A stretch of DNA of 10,976 bases from Euperipatoides rowelli (taxonomy: Eukaryota > Onychophora > Udeonychophora > Euonychophora > Peripatopsidae), in the NCBI GenBank assembly GCA_003024985.2, contig PXIH01S0007488.1; one strand, given 5' to 3'. The translations under genes and the position numbers were made by a program. The notes under the pieces are model-generated. The model did no database searches and had not been told where the DNA came from. It was given only the letters and a program-made list of their open reading frames with translations. Of the stretch, positions 1-8,666 are shown one piece after another. The stretch's first letter is position 1. Every line of letters starts with the position of its first letter.

Positions 1-1660
1 AAAAATATTGATTTTAGAGATGTAATAATTTTTGTTTAATAAAGTATTCAGATTTTGCACACCCCTCCCCTTCCCACCAACAGATAGAAATATTCACCCA
101 TCTCTAAACATGGCATAAGAAAATGACAAACTCAAATATTTATTTGGGTGGGAAGGGATAAATTAAAGAAAATAAATCACTATTTTCTAAAGAAAAGATT
201 TCATTTTTATTTATTTATGCATTAAACTAATCGTTGCATAATTGAAAAATAATAATAAAAGAACAAAGATAAGATCAATTTCATCAAACATTTTAAAATG
301 AAATTAACATAATATAAATTATATGAACAATTAAAAGCATTATGGTGGTGGGGGTGGAGGGGATCAAATATTTAATGAATCCATAGTGAATTACTGAACA
401 TAAACAGTATAAATAAACAACTTAGCAAAATTCCCTTCTTTCTATTATTTAAAAAAAAAAGTAATTTAGCTTATTTCGTAAAAAGTCTGAATATGCACAG
501 TTGCACACCCACACAAAAAAGTACCGTAATGAACAAATAAGTATGAATATTTATTACTCGTCCCTAAACATGGTCTAAGAAGGAAAAAAAAACATATTTA
601 TTTGGGAGCAAAAAGTAATAAGAAATTACTCAAAAATTATATTACTGAAAAATATTAACAGCAGTTAAAAATCGCGTGGAATAACTATTAAAAAATAAAA
701 AATCTTTACTGGCTATTTCTTTTGTTCCAATAAATTAAAAAAAAAATCCTTTTGTAATGTATTTATATTTATGGTAGGCTACACATTTTTTTTATTAATT
801 TAAAAAAAAAAAGCGCTAATAAACTCAAGCAATGAGTAAAAAAATATATACGGTACTGTATTATAAACAAACCAAATTTTTTATCTATTCACTTAGCCTG
901 GCACATTCCTAAGTAACAAAAAAAAATATTCTAGTTACCAACTACTAGAACGTAGCAGTAAATAAATTATTGAATACATCTTACGTAAGCAATTAAATTT
1001 AATGTTTATTAAAAAGAAAATAGTCATTGTATTCCTAGCTCAATAAATTCGATAGATTTCTTTAAGATGCAAATAACAATATTTAAACAATCAATCGTTA
1101 AAAATAATTTAGGAAAGGCACAATATTATTAAAATAGCTTTTAAAACAATACAATTTTTACCCTAAAATTCACAGCAACACATTACCCAGGACCAATTGC
1201 GCTCCGAAGTAGCCTATAGCTTTCTCTATATTTACTTTCTATATTATAAATGTTATATGACGGAGATAATTAAAAGAATTAACATAAATAATATTAAATT
1301 ATATTAATTAAGCATTTATCTGCATTTATAATAACAATGTCTACCTATTTATATTTTTGTTGCGCTCATGCCATATTGAATGTAAACAAAAGCTCAAATT
1401 TGTCTGGAAATGTGCTTTCCAGTTTATCACGTTTTCCATTTAATAAAATCTATAGATACATTATTTAATTAATAAAACTAAAAATATATAATGCATACAT
1501 AACAGTTAAAATTTTGCTCACAATTATAAAATATACGATAATATAAGATCATTTTAATACAAATTATGTAATATATAATAATGCAAAAACAGGTGGAGTT
1601 TAACGGCTAAGCTTGCCATAGTTAATCTACAAACTATAAGCCCGTAGAAACGATATAAAA
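1..1660. other. AT-rich non-coding flank or first intron of the minus-strand gene
   Basis: Very AT-rich sequence with many A/T homopolymers and no ORF of note on either strand. If the minus-strand exon at 1674-1706 is real, this stretch is the start of its first intron, because the donor points into it. No convincing acceptor followed by a coding exon was seen. The only structure noticed is a diverged direct repeat, listed separately. Confidence 0.6.
43..606. repeat. Diverged direct repeat, copies at about 43-150 and 484-606
   Basis: Two copies share ordered blocks: GCACACCC (57-64 and 503-510), CTAAACATGG followed by a TAAGAA block (104-121 and 564-581), and ATATTTATTTGGG (136-148 and 594-606). 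Offsets are 446, 460 and 458 bp, so the copies are colinear with small indels. This fits an old duplication or two fragments of the same interspersed repeat. No terminal repeats or coding potential were recognised. Confidence 0.5.
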
Positions 1661-1673
1661 CATAAATATTTAC

Positions 1674-1706
1674 CTCCTCAAGATTTTCCTCTAATTCTCT
1701 ACTCAT
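1674..1706 (-). CDS. Putative first coding exon (11 codons) of an unidentified minus-strand gene
   Basis: On the minus strand an ATG at 1706 opens a frame reading MSRELEENLEE. It then meets GAG|GTAAAT, a good match to the eukaryotic 5' splice site, with the exon's last base at 1674. The peptide is acidic and charged, like the start of an alpha-helical or coiled-coil protein. An upstream minus-strand frame ends with TGA at 1710-1712, one codon before this ATG and in the same frame, so the ATG cannot be extended upstream. The exon sits at the edge of the CpG-enriched island, where a first exon is expected. Acceptor and second exon are not visible to the left end. The product cannot be named from 11 residues. 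The call rests on donor quality, context and frame, and chance remains possible. Confidence 0.45.
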
Positions 1707-1709
1707 CCT

Positions 1710-1832
1710 TCAGCTGAGCTGAGGTTTTTGTATGATAAGACTCGGTATAGGGCATCCGAAAATTATTTTAAAGCACGAAGACGGCCAGTGGTTCGGAAAG
1801 TAGTAAGGAACCTGTTTACAGGAAGCGGCCAT
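1710..1832 (-). other. Possible upstream ORF (40 codons) ahead of the minus-strand start exon
   Basis: On the minus strand an ATG at 1832 has a strong initiation context (CAACATGG, A at -3 and G at +4). It reads 40 codons beginning MAASCKQ and stops at TGA 1710-1712, one codon upstream of the proposed main ATG and in the same frame. A longer version from an ATG at 1952 has a weaker context. If transcription begins upstream of 1832, this uORF could reduce or condition translation of the main frame through reinitiation. The same bases resemble a YY1-like promoter motif (AACATGGCCGC), so the ATG may instead be promoter sequence. No homology recognised. Confidence 0.25.
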
Positions 1833-2247
1833 GTTGAATGAGCCCAAGCCACGCCGGAAATCTACGCAACCTGGCTCATCTACCGGAGCCGAGCGCTCAT
1901 AGGCCGCTACGGCTCTGGCACCTAAGTCCGCGTGCTTGCAAGTGCTTCCCATCGAAGAAGGAAAAAATATATTCTAAGTGATTACATAAATCCTTGGTGC
2001 ATACAGAGTAAAAATATGTAGAATTAAATCTTTTTTAAAAATAAGGCCACTAATGCTAGGCGCATTGCAAAGTGCTTTTCTTAAGCTCCCGCGTATTGCT
2101 GTTAGCTTTCCTACGGCAAGCACATGTCACCAAATCCAGCTCGTCGTTCATTACTTGGCATACAGCCTGCATGAACGTAACGTGCTATTGATAATTAGTA
2201 CTCTTGATGAGATACAGGCGAAGCCGAAGCTTAGATCCATCGGGAGC

Positions 2248-2256
2248 AAAATGGCG
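2248..2256 (+). promoter_or_regulatory. YY1/Pho-like motif
   Basis: AAAATGGCG matches the core of the YY1/Pho consensus (AAnATGGCG). YY1-type sites are frequent near starts of housekeeping and divergent genes. It lies about 130 bp upstream of the proposed plus-strand start exon. Consensus match only; single short motifs arise by chance. Confidence 0.3.
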
Positions 2257-2383
2257 TTGCAGCCGGTTAGCGGCTATCGTGTTCGGTTTTATGTCAATAT
2301 GTGAATGGAACATACTGATTTGGCTATTGCCGTAGTATAGGGGCATAAGATGATTGGGGCTGCCAAGGAAACCGCCTCTTAAG

Positions 2384-2443
2384 ATGTCACATTGGTTTTC
2401 GCAAATTCCATCCAATCGGCTCCATCAGTTAACCGCGCCAAAG
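2384..2443 (+). CDS. Putative first coding exon (20 codons) of an unidentified plus-strand gene
   Basis: An ATG at 2384 in an A(-3) context (AAGATG) opens a 20-codon frame, MSHWFSQIPS then NRLHQLTAPK. It runs without a stop into AAG|GTAAGC, a near-ideal 5' splice site with the junction at 2443/2444, leaving phase 0. The exon closes the GC-enriched island; sequence immediately beyond turns AT-rich and intron-like. It is divergent to the minus-strand start exon about 680 bp away, suggesting a shared promoter. A CCAAT-box-like ATCCAATCGG (2410-2419) lies inside the exon, so part of this may be promoter sequence for the opposite gene. No later exon could be joined with confidence. A plus-strand acceptor-like site at 9700 is phase-compatible but very distant. 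Product not recognised. Confidence 0.45.
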
Positions 2444-3012
2444 GTAAGCACGATAGAGTGTTTTCTATTATAAACATTAAACTGAGAAAGGAATTTGTTA
2501 CGTTTTGGTATTTGATTTAAATGCACACGTTTGTTATTGATTTCTATAATTTGGTCCTGTTAGTCTACTACTGTATTAATTTGATGAATTGGATCATGCT
2601 ATTTATAATATTTTAGGAATTATTGAACTATTTAGAGTAAATATTGAATTATTGATTATAGTTTTCAATAAATTTCGTAATTTATTGTTATGACTCGAAT
2701 AGGTAATTTTATTGAACTAATTTTGAGTGATTGTAAACTGTTTTTATTACCCTATAGCAAAGTCATGAATAAATGTTTTGATTTTTTTACGAAATTATAA
2801 ATTTAGGAATTGGATTTAATTTTTTTCACCTGTAGTCTCAGTTGATCAAACACTTTATTATTCGGTATTTTACAGGTACCGGTAATAGGCTACTATTGCC
2901 CTCCCCCCAAATTTGTTGGACTTATGCAGTTATTGAGATTTAGAAGAGGTAGGCCTTAACGTATATTCTATTTGATTTTACCTAGATAAAAACATTACGT
3001 TAATATATGTAG
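2444..3012. other. AT-rich presumed intron start, nothing else seen
   Basis: Low-GC sequence directly after the strong plus-strand donor, with no coding frame, no terminal repeats and no recognisable element. A short imperfect inverted repeat around GGTAATAG/CTATTGCC (about 2880-2900) is the only structure and is not significant on its own. Confidence 0.5.
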
Positions 3013-3020
3013 GCTATACA

Positions 3021-3311
3021 CAGTGCTGGATTTAGACTTGATAAGGCCCTAAGCTATTTGAGATATGGGGCCCGTCAGCACATGCTCGAGTGTAGCGGAG
3101 CAACATAGGGCAATCCCCGTGTTTATAGCAAAAGAAATTATATACTTTAAATGTTCCATTTAAAATTGGGGGAAGGACAAATAATGCTGCAGTGTACAGT
3201 ATATTTAAATTATGACAATTGCTCATTCGGACATTTTTTTTTTTGGGGGGCCCCAAGAAAGTGGGGGCCCTAAGCTATAGCTTGTTTAGCTTATACGTAA
3301 ATCCTGCACTG
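3021..3311. mobile_element. Non-autonomous hAT-type DNA transposon (MITE), 291 bp
   Basis: The element begins CAGTGCTGGATTTA and ends with the inverted form of CAGTGCAGGATTTA, a 14-bp TIR with one mismatch. It is flanked on both sides by the exact 8-bp duplication GCTATACA (3013-3020 and 3312-3319). An 8-bp TSD with CAG-starting TIRs is diagnostic of the hAT superfamily. Subterminal GGGGCCC blocks (about 3065-3073 and 3246-3270) are typical of many invertebrate hAT ends. A 13-bp direct repeat, GGCCCTAAGCTAT, lies at 3045-3057 and 3266-3278. At 291 bp it cannot encode a transposase, and the 74-codon minus-strand open frame inside resembles none. It would have been mobilised by a transposase supplied in trans. 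The exact TSD suggests a fairly recent insertion. Confidence 0.88.
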
Positions 3312-3464
3312 GCTATACACAAATATGTACAACCACATGCTCAATAACATTTCTGTTATTGGATGTTTATTTATTTAATTTATTATGCTTTTTAAGTATT
3401 AGCCTAATTAAAAAATTACATCTCCTTAACAAGTAGACATCTAAGCAGGAGAATTGCTAAAGGT

Positions 3465-3488
3465 GGGGGGGGGGGGGGGGGGGGGGGG
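3465..3488 (+). repeat. Homopolymer (dG)24
   Basis: An uninterrupted run of 24 G in otherwise AT-rich sequence, followed by TTTGAGCTTCCCCCTCC. Such a tract can form G-quadruplex structures and is highly slippage-prone, so the length is probably polymorphic and the assembled count uncertain. Confidence 0.9.
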
Positions 3489-5250
3489 TTTGAGCTTCCC
3501 CCTCCAATTTTTTCTGAAAGTTGGAAAGTTGGGAAATTTTGACTAATTTCTGGATGTCAGACTCCATGTTGCCCTTCAGCCAATTAAAGGATCTCTAGCA
3601 CTTAATCTATCCTGAGTGACCCTATGTCCAACATGAATATAATGCAAGCCAACATCTGATTAGTTGTTTTGGATCTAAAGGATTTGGTGAAGTCTGAGAC
3701 CCAGACGCTAGTAAATTTTGTGTTGACAGATGGGAAACACAAAGTTGAAGGAAAATTTGGGAATTTGAACTGTCAAAGTTGGGAAATTTCTTATTTCTCC
3801 CCCTCAAATTAAATTCTCTAACTAAAGCCCTGCATCTAGAGACATTTTGATAGAAATTCTAACCTAACAAGAAAAATCTGAAGATGATTCCAAAGTCAGA
3901 CTATATGTGTACAAACAAAATGGTATGATAACTTACCTTTAAAACCTCACCAAACATTTTTAAAATTCGCACAATTTCCTAAATTTTTCCTTTTTCCCTG
4001 GGAAAAACTTTTTTTTCATGGAAACGCCAATTGGAGAAAACAGATTAATGTAGTACAATTCAAACCTTAGATGGATGGGTTTATATTCGGTGTTCTTACT
4101 AACTTCTCATCCAAGACATCAACAAATTAGTTTAATGATATGGTGATAGAAGTCATAGACTTTTACACCCAATCAAAAATTAAGACTATTAAAGTAGGTG
4201 TCTCCAGTAAAATATTAAGAGCATTTCAAATTCTTAATATTTTTTCTGATCTCCCTCACGGTCTCAGGAATCATGTCCTTTTACAATATGTCTTAATATC
4301 TTACCTAAAATCTCACACCCTTATTTTTATCTCAACACTATTTTGATTTTAAAAATGCTAACTATCTAAAAATTAATTAACATTTCACTAAACTCAATTT
4401 ATCTGTAGCATTTAATGATTCTGCTAACCTTCAAACTACACAAGTTATTAGGGATATAAAAAAACAATTTATCTTAATATCCCTAAAAGGGTCATATATA
4501 ACTCAACAACAGACAATAAAACTTAACATTAAAAAAAAGTATATTTAAGCTCTGTTTCAGCTAATATTAAAGACAAAAAAAATGTTTTTTTAATGTATAT
4601 CGAAAAAACAGTGAATAACTATAGCTACTAAATATAAGTTTATACAAAATAAACTCAATAAAACAATTACAAATAGATCATGCCAAATTTGAGCTTAACA
4701 CTTTCAGGACTGCTCATTTTTAAGTGGAAAATCCCTGTGGCCTGCCACTTTTTAGGGTTTAGTAAAATTGACACTACTCCTTCAATTTTTAATTTAACTT
4801 TCTAATTTTTTTGTAACAGTTATCTTAAGTAGATATACTTTTAATATCTCAAAGGTAATTAACATGGCTTATCAGATTAAAATTTGGCAGTATGCTAATT
4901 AAGAGCCATTTTTTTTGTAAAAATACAAAAATGCGCTAATTTAATTTATTCATTTTTCCTTGGTTAGATTTACTTAAATTTTTGTAAATTTAATCTTAAT
5001 AATACTATTGAACTTTTTACCAATTTATATTACTCTATCTCATTTCTAATATACACATATTGATTTATAAATACAGATGATAGTGCTAAGTTACACTTAG
5101 GAAAATCAATAATTTTGCACATTTTGATTCATTCCAAATCTAAATCAGAGTCTATTGTCATNAAATATTTCTTTTTGCCTTTTCATAACAAAAATATTGT
5201 AATAAAACAGAGTAAATATTATTTTAGAATTATATAAACTAATTGCAATG
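3489..5250. other. Non-coding stretch without recognisable genes
   Basis: No coding signal was accepted. The motif AAAGTTGGGAAATTT occurs twice in direct orientation (about 3523-3538 and 3775-3790), each near a CCCCCTC-type pyrimidine patch, hinting at an old repeat without defined ends. A 10-bp perfect inverted repeat, TTAGGGATAT/ATATCCCTAA, lies at 4448-4457 and 4477-4486. Another short inverted repeat, AAGTGG/CCACTT, lies at 4722-4727 and 4744-4749. A 68-codon plus-strand frame (4140-4346) is AT-driven and matches nothing known to me. Some of this could be eroded 5' sequence of the retrotransposon downstream, but no endonuclease motif was seen. Confidence 0.4.
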
Positions 5251-5258
5251 AATCATAT

Positions 5259-5307
5259 GACAATAATAGGCTAACTTCATTGCAGACAATAATAGTCTAC
5301 TTCATTG
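5259..5307 (+). repeat. Tandem duplication, two ~24-bp units
   Basis: The unit GACAATAATAGGCTAACTTC plus ATTG (5259-5282) is repeated as GACAATAATAGTCTACTTC plus ATTG (5285-5307). They differ by one substitution and one deleted base. It lies just upstream of the hairpin at 5338-5391 and is probably replication slippage. Confidence 0.75.
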
Positions 5308-5337
5308 TTTAGTAAAAATCATTGACTGGAGCTATTC

Positions 5338-5391
5338 CATTCATATAATTATAGAATTAGCTAGCAAGCTAATTCTGTAATTATATGAATG
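5338..5391. repeat. Near-perfect hairpin with 25-bp arms and a 4-nt loop
   Basis: Left arm 5338-5362 and right arm 5367-5391 are reverse complements at 24 of 25 positions, and the single mismatch would be a G-U wobble in RNA. The loop is AGCA (5363-5366). A weaker extension of about four pairs lies outside. The inner part, TTAGCTAGCAAGCTAA, is itself nearly palindromic. The loop is short for an animal pre-miRNA, so a cruciform or fold-back repeat is at least as likely. The near-perfect pairing in AT-rich, otherwise decayed DNA suggests a recent inverted duplication. Confidence 0.7.
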
Positions 5392-5654
5392 TAATAATAT
5401 TTTTTTTTTATAAATTATATGATATTCAAGGTCAAGTTGAAGCACAAGATTCTACTTCTAAAGTCAGATTGACAAAGTTTACTGTAATTTTTTTTATCAT
5501 AGACAAGTAATGATGTGTTAATTAGAAATTAGCCTAAAATATTGAGAAAATAATAGCTGAACATGTATGTACGTCCTCCTGAACGTGTTAACCTATTATT
5601 CCCCAAAAAATAAAAATAAACTTCACAATTATCTAAAAGAATCTAAAAACATAT

Positions 5655-7010
5655 TCTTTAATTTTCTAATGATAATACAGACCCTATTACTATTGCTAAA
5701 CCATTTTTTCTAAGCATTTTACACTCTAATAAATTCACATCCTTTACATAACTATGAATTTATAGATAAAGATTTAGTTCTCAAGACCCTACTTGAAATA
5801 AAAGATTATTTTTCCACAGGTAAGGATAATATTAATTCATACTTTGTCTGACTGTGTATTGATTTTTTACCTGACATTCTTAAATTAGCATACCTAACTT
5901 ATCTTTTAGTACAGGACAGATAACTCAAGATTGGGAATCTAATATCTATGCAAGATATAATGGTGGCAACGTAAAAACATGAGTTTATATTGTAAAAACA
6001 TGAGTTTATATCGGCCAATTATCATTTCGTCAACCATATCTAAAATTCTAGGAAAATTAATGTTAAACTTTTTACATTTACACATACAAACTAACAATAT
6101 TTTATCTCACACACACAGCACAGATTTTTAGTGGGATGCTCTGTTCAAACAATTATTACTCACACTGTTAATCTCGTTTTAAATATTTTTGAAAAATTTC
6201 TCAAACAAATATTATTTATGTAGACTTAGCTGCTGCCTTTGATATGATTAATCACTCTAACCTTATTAATAAAATAATTCATATACAATTTAATAATTCC
6301 ATAATTAACTGGATCAATAATTTCCTAAACAATTGATTTATTCAAACTTCTGTCACTGTACTCTGTCCAAATTTTATCCTTTAAACTGTGGACTTCGACA
6401 GTTTGTCGTAAATTTGACTATCCTGTTAAACATTTTTATGTCTGATTTAGATAACATTATAAATTCTGACATTACTTTATATGCCGATGATCTAAAGATT
6501 TTTAGATCTTATCCACTCTGAACTTGACACAAACACCTTACAAAATGACGTATTTGCCGCAAATTATTGGGTCAGATTAATGGCTTCTCTATTAATTGAT
6601 TAAAAACCAAGGTTCTTGATATAGGTTCCATACTAAAAAATAATCTTTATTTTATATATCATTTACATTTAAAATCAGTCGATTCCTATAGAGATTTGGG
6701 TGCTGTAATAGACTGATAGTTATCATTTACCTTTCATATTGATTTTATAGTTAGATCAATGAGGATTCAGTTTACAAATATCCAACATCAGTTTAAATCC
6801 ATTACAGGTGAAATGTTTAATGTGATTTATTCATTCTATTTGAAAATATAGAATATTGTTCCTCACCATTTTATTTCTCTATAGGAAAGCGTTACGAAGC
6901 TGGAGAGATGTTTCAGGAGATTCTCTAAATTTATTAAAAACTTTGATTATTATATTATATCGCTAGTGACCGAACCACGATGTCGAGACAAGAAAGCTTA
7001 TTGTCAAATA
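5655..7010 (+). pseudogene. Decayed non-LTR retrotransposon reverse transcriptase
   Basis: Several frame-hopping segments line up in the order of a non-LTR (LINE-like) RT. They are a pre-RT segment (5759-5827, reading FIDKDLVLKTLLEIKDYFSTG), a partial ISxxxK-type piece near 6013-6060, and the first catalytic block VDLAAAFDMINHSNL (6220-6264). Then comes an intact YADD box in LYADDLKIF (6477-6503, YADD at 6480-6491), SVDSYRDLGAVID (about 6676-6714), an ENIEYCSSPF thumb-like segment (about 6840-6870), and LERCFRRFSKFIKNF followed by a LVTEPRCRDKK tail (to about 7000). Family members use this protein for target-primed reverse transcription. At least five frame changes and several stops show that it is dead. 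No endonuclease domain or ORF1 was recognised upstream. The ADDLKIF style resembles Jockey/CR1/RTE-like clades, but I cannot assign the clade. Confidence 0.85.
5971..6012 (+). repeat. 21-bp tandem duplication inside the RT fossil
   Basis: GTAAAAACATGAGTTTATAT occurs at 5971-5990 and again at 5992-6011, separated by one T, so the unit is 21 bp. The copies are identical over 20 bases. Being 7 codons it keeps frame, but the surrounding RT frame is already broken, so it is probably a slippage event after inactivation. Confidence 0.85.
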
Positions 7011-7108
7011 TAATCAAAACGTTTCAAGAATCAAAAAGAAAAAAGCTTATTATCAAATGTAGTCAAAATGTTCAAACAACTAAAAAAAAAACAAAATTAA
7101 AAAAAAAA
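6991..7108 (+). repeat. Imperfect tandem repeat and A-rich tract, possible retrotransposon 3' end
   Basis: AAGCTTATTGTCAAATATAA with TCAAAACGTTTCAA (about 6994-7027) is repeated as AAGCTTATTATCAAATGTAG with TCAAAATGTTCAA (about 7043-7075), a spacing of about 49 bp. It is followed by an A-rich stretch (7081-7108) of two A runs split by CAAAATT. The position just after the last RT-like residues fits the 3' UTR and poly(A)-like tail of the non-LTR element. No target duplication was identified. Confidence 0.45.
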
Positions 7109-7201
7109 CTTCGTAATTAAAACATTCTTGGGGCACCTATTTTTAAAACTTTTCTCCCCTTCATTCAAAATCAGACTGTGAGGTCTGTGTATCTTATATA
7201 T

Positions 7202-7665
7202 CAGCCATACTCAACCGGAAGCCTGCAGGCCACATGAATTTAAATTTTCGAAATCTTGAAATTAGCGGCAAGAATTGAATTACGGTTAAGCAGACACGGA
7301 CAACACTTAAAATAGTTTATTTGTGCGTTATAAGGTAAATTTAAATTATTTAGAATTCAAATAGCAAAATAATCAATTTGCAATGTTTAAATTAGTTTAA
7401 AAGACAGACACATTTCTAGTCTTGTTTGTTTCATTTTTTTAAAAAAAAAAAAAAAAATATTGAACTTAAGTGTATATGCGCATGTGAAGTTCAAAATTCC
7501 ACACTCGCGCAGGCTATTTTTTTGTAGGCGTTTTTTTAGAAGAGCTTCTTTCATGTGACACCAACCGATTGCCGACCATTGATATATCATGTTATGGCCC
7601 ACTTGATGATGTTACAAACAACAAATGTATGTGGCCCGGGGGGGGGGGGAGGTTGAGTATGGCTG
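7202..7665. mobile_element. Second non-autonomous hAT-type transposon, 464 bp
   Basis: Both ends carry the identical 15-bp TIR CAGCCATACTCAACC, and the flanks are the exact 8-bp duplication TTATATAT (7194-7201 and 7666-7673). Subterminal sequence contains CCTGCAGGCCACATG on the left. On the right is its counterpart ATGTGGCCC followed by a G12 run (7638-7649), the layout seen in Buster/Charlie-like hAT families. The interior is AT-rich with A and T runs and has no transposase-sized ORF; the 71-codon minus-strand frame looks like chance. Its TIR differs from that of the 3021-3311 element, so at least two hAT families have been active here. Confidence 0.86.
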
Positions 7666-7673
7666 TTATATAT

Positions 7674-8569
7674 CATTGAGTACCGTATGCCATCTTTATC
7701 AAATATCTAGAATTGTATTCAATCCCACATACTCAAGTGATTTTAGTATTATATATTTTTTATTCCATTTAATAGCTTTAGTAATGCAAGCAAATAAAAA
7801 TCTGAATGTTTCCTTCATATCAATCAGTTGAGAAATGTATACAGTCTAATAGTTTGTCTCCCATACCTTGTAGACTTTCTGAATGTCAGGTTTCATTTTT
7901 ATTATATTTATTTTTTCAAATATTTTAAACATTTGTAAAAGGAATAAACTAAAATTTCTTATAAGGGAAGATATTTATGATTTCCAAAAAAACTGAATTT
8001 TCTACGAATTGCTTTCAGAGTATGTCAGACAATTTTAAAATCTGGTAAATTAAATTAAGATCAAAAGAAAAATCAATATTTTTTTCCTCTCCATATTTTT
8101 TATTATTGATTTGAAAGTCCAGCTTGAAAAACTATATACAGTATAGTTTAGTTTTGTCTGTTTTTAATATAGTTTATGCAGTTTAAGGCCAAAAGAAAAT
8201 AAGCACTTCATAAATAATTCTCTTTCACTTGTTGCTTGATTAATTTCTCGAAAATGTGTTCAGCAATTAATTCGTTTTTTTTTTTAGGTTGCATAGCAAC
8301 CTTCTTTACTATGAAATCCATCAAACGCAAAGTTTACAGTATATTCAATCTGAGTTAATAGTAGTTTTAGTTTATTCAGCTTGCCTATTGGGCTGTATGC
8401 TAAAATACGAGAATAATCAAGTATATCACCAGATGGCTTAGCCATCAAATCTATATTTCTAGTAAACTCGTTAAATTTAACACATAATGACTGTCAAATG
8501 TTAAAACAGAACTTTATGCTGAATTTCAAGGACTTTTTATACATTTAGAGCAATTTTTATCATTTAAGG
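7674..8569. other. Non-coding AT-rich stretch
   Basis: No gene or element recognised. The only clear structure is the 17-bp inverted repeat AGGTTGC-ATA-GCAACCT at 8286-8302, directly after a T run ending in AG. This looks both like a splice-acceptor tract and like a loose RFX X-box (GTTGC/GCAAC half sites, spacing one base shorter than the usual palindrome). There is no open frame of interest after it. Confidence 0.45.
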
Positions 8570-8666
8570 CTAGCACACACTAGGAGAGTTTCTCTTCGAA
8601 GCATCAAAGAATTGTACTCCGAAGGTAAAAACTCTAGTGTGTGTCAAAATACTCCAGAGAAAACCA

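Larger units (their letters stand above)
1707..2383. promoter_or_regulatory. CpG/GC-enriched island, probable divergent promoter and 5' UTRs
   Basis: Two blocks (about 1780-1960 and 2040-2383) stand out from the AT-rich surroundings by GC content and CpG dinucleotides. They are separated by a short AT-rich core (about 1965-2045). Start exons with good donors face away on each side, at 1674-1706 on minus and 2384-2443 on plus. Promoter-type motifs seen include ETS-like CCGGAA (1854-1859) and AGGAAG (1820-1825), and a YY1-like AAAATGGCG (2248-2256). No clear TATA box was assigned and no transcription start can be placed. Motif assignments are by consensus only. Short open frames inside this region are unrecognised and treated as 5' UTR or chance ORFs. 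Confidence 0.5.

Noticed and set aside
2053-2304. 83-codon plus-strand ORF in the GC-enriched island
   Set aside because: Matches no family I know and lies just upstream of the start exon with the good donor. More likely 5' UTR or promoter sequence whose higher GC removes stops.
2185-2415. 76-codon minus-strand ORF overlapping the plus-strand start exon
   Set aside because: No recognisable domain and antisense to better-supported features; treated as a shadow frame.
3032-3256. 74-codon minus-strand ORF inside the first hAT element as a transposase piece
   Set aside because: It spans most of the MITE including subterminal repeats and shows no hAT transposase motif.
4140-4346. 68-codon plus-strand ORF upstream of the RT fossil, considered as an endonuclease remnant
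   Set aside because: None of the endonuclease landmarks (such as an SDH motif in context) could be seen, and composition follows AT bias.
4695-4760. TTAA followed by CACTTTCAGGACTGC as a piggyBac-like terminus
   Set aside because: No matching inverted end with a second TTAA was found nearby.
5162-5162. Ambiguous base N (also at 10139)
   Set aside because: Assembly ambiguity only, no biological meaning.
7625-7831. 68-codon plus-strand ORF crossing the right end of the second hAT element
   Set aside because: It runs through the TIR and G run into AT-rich flank, so it is a chance frame.
8286-8302. AGGTTGC-ATA-GCAACCT as an RFX X-box or a splice acceptor with exon
   Set aside because: Half-site spacing is one base short of the usual X-box and no open frame follows the acceptor-like T run. 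Kept only as a note.
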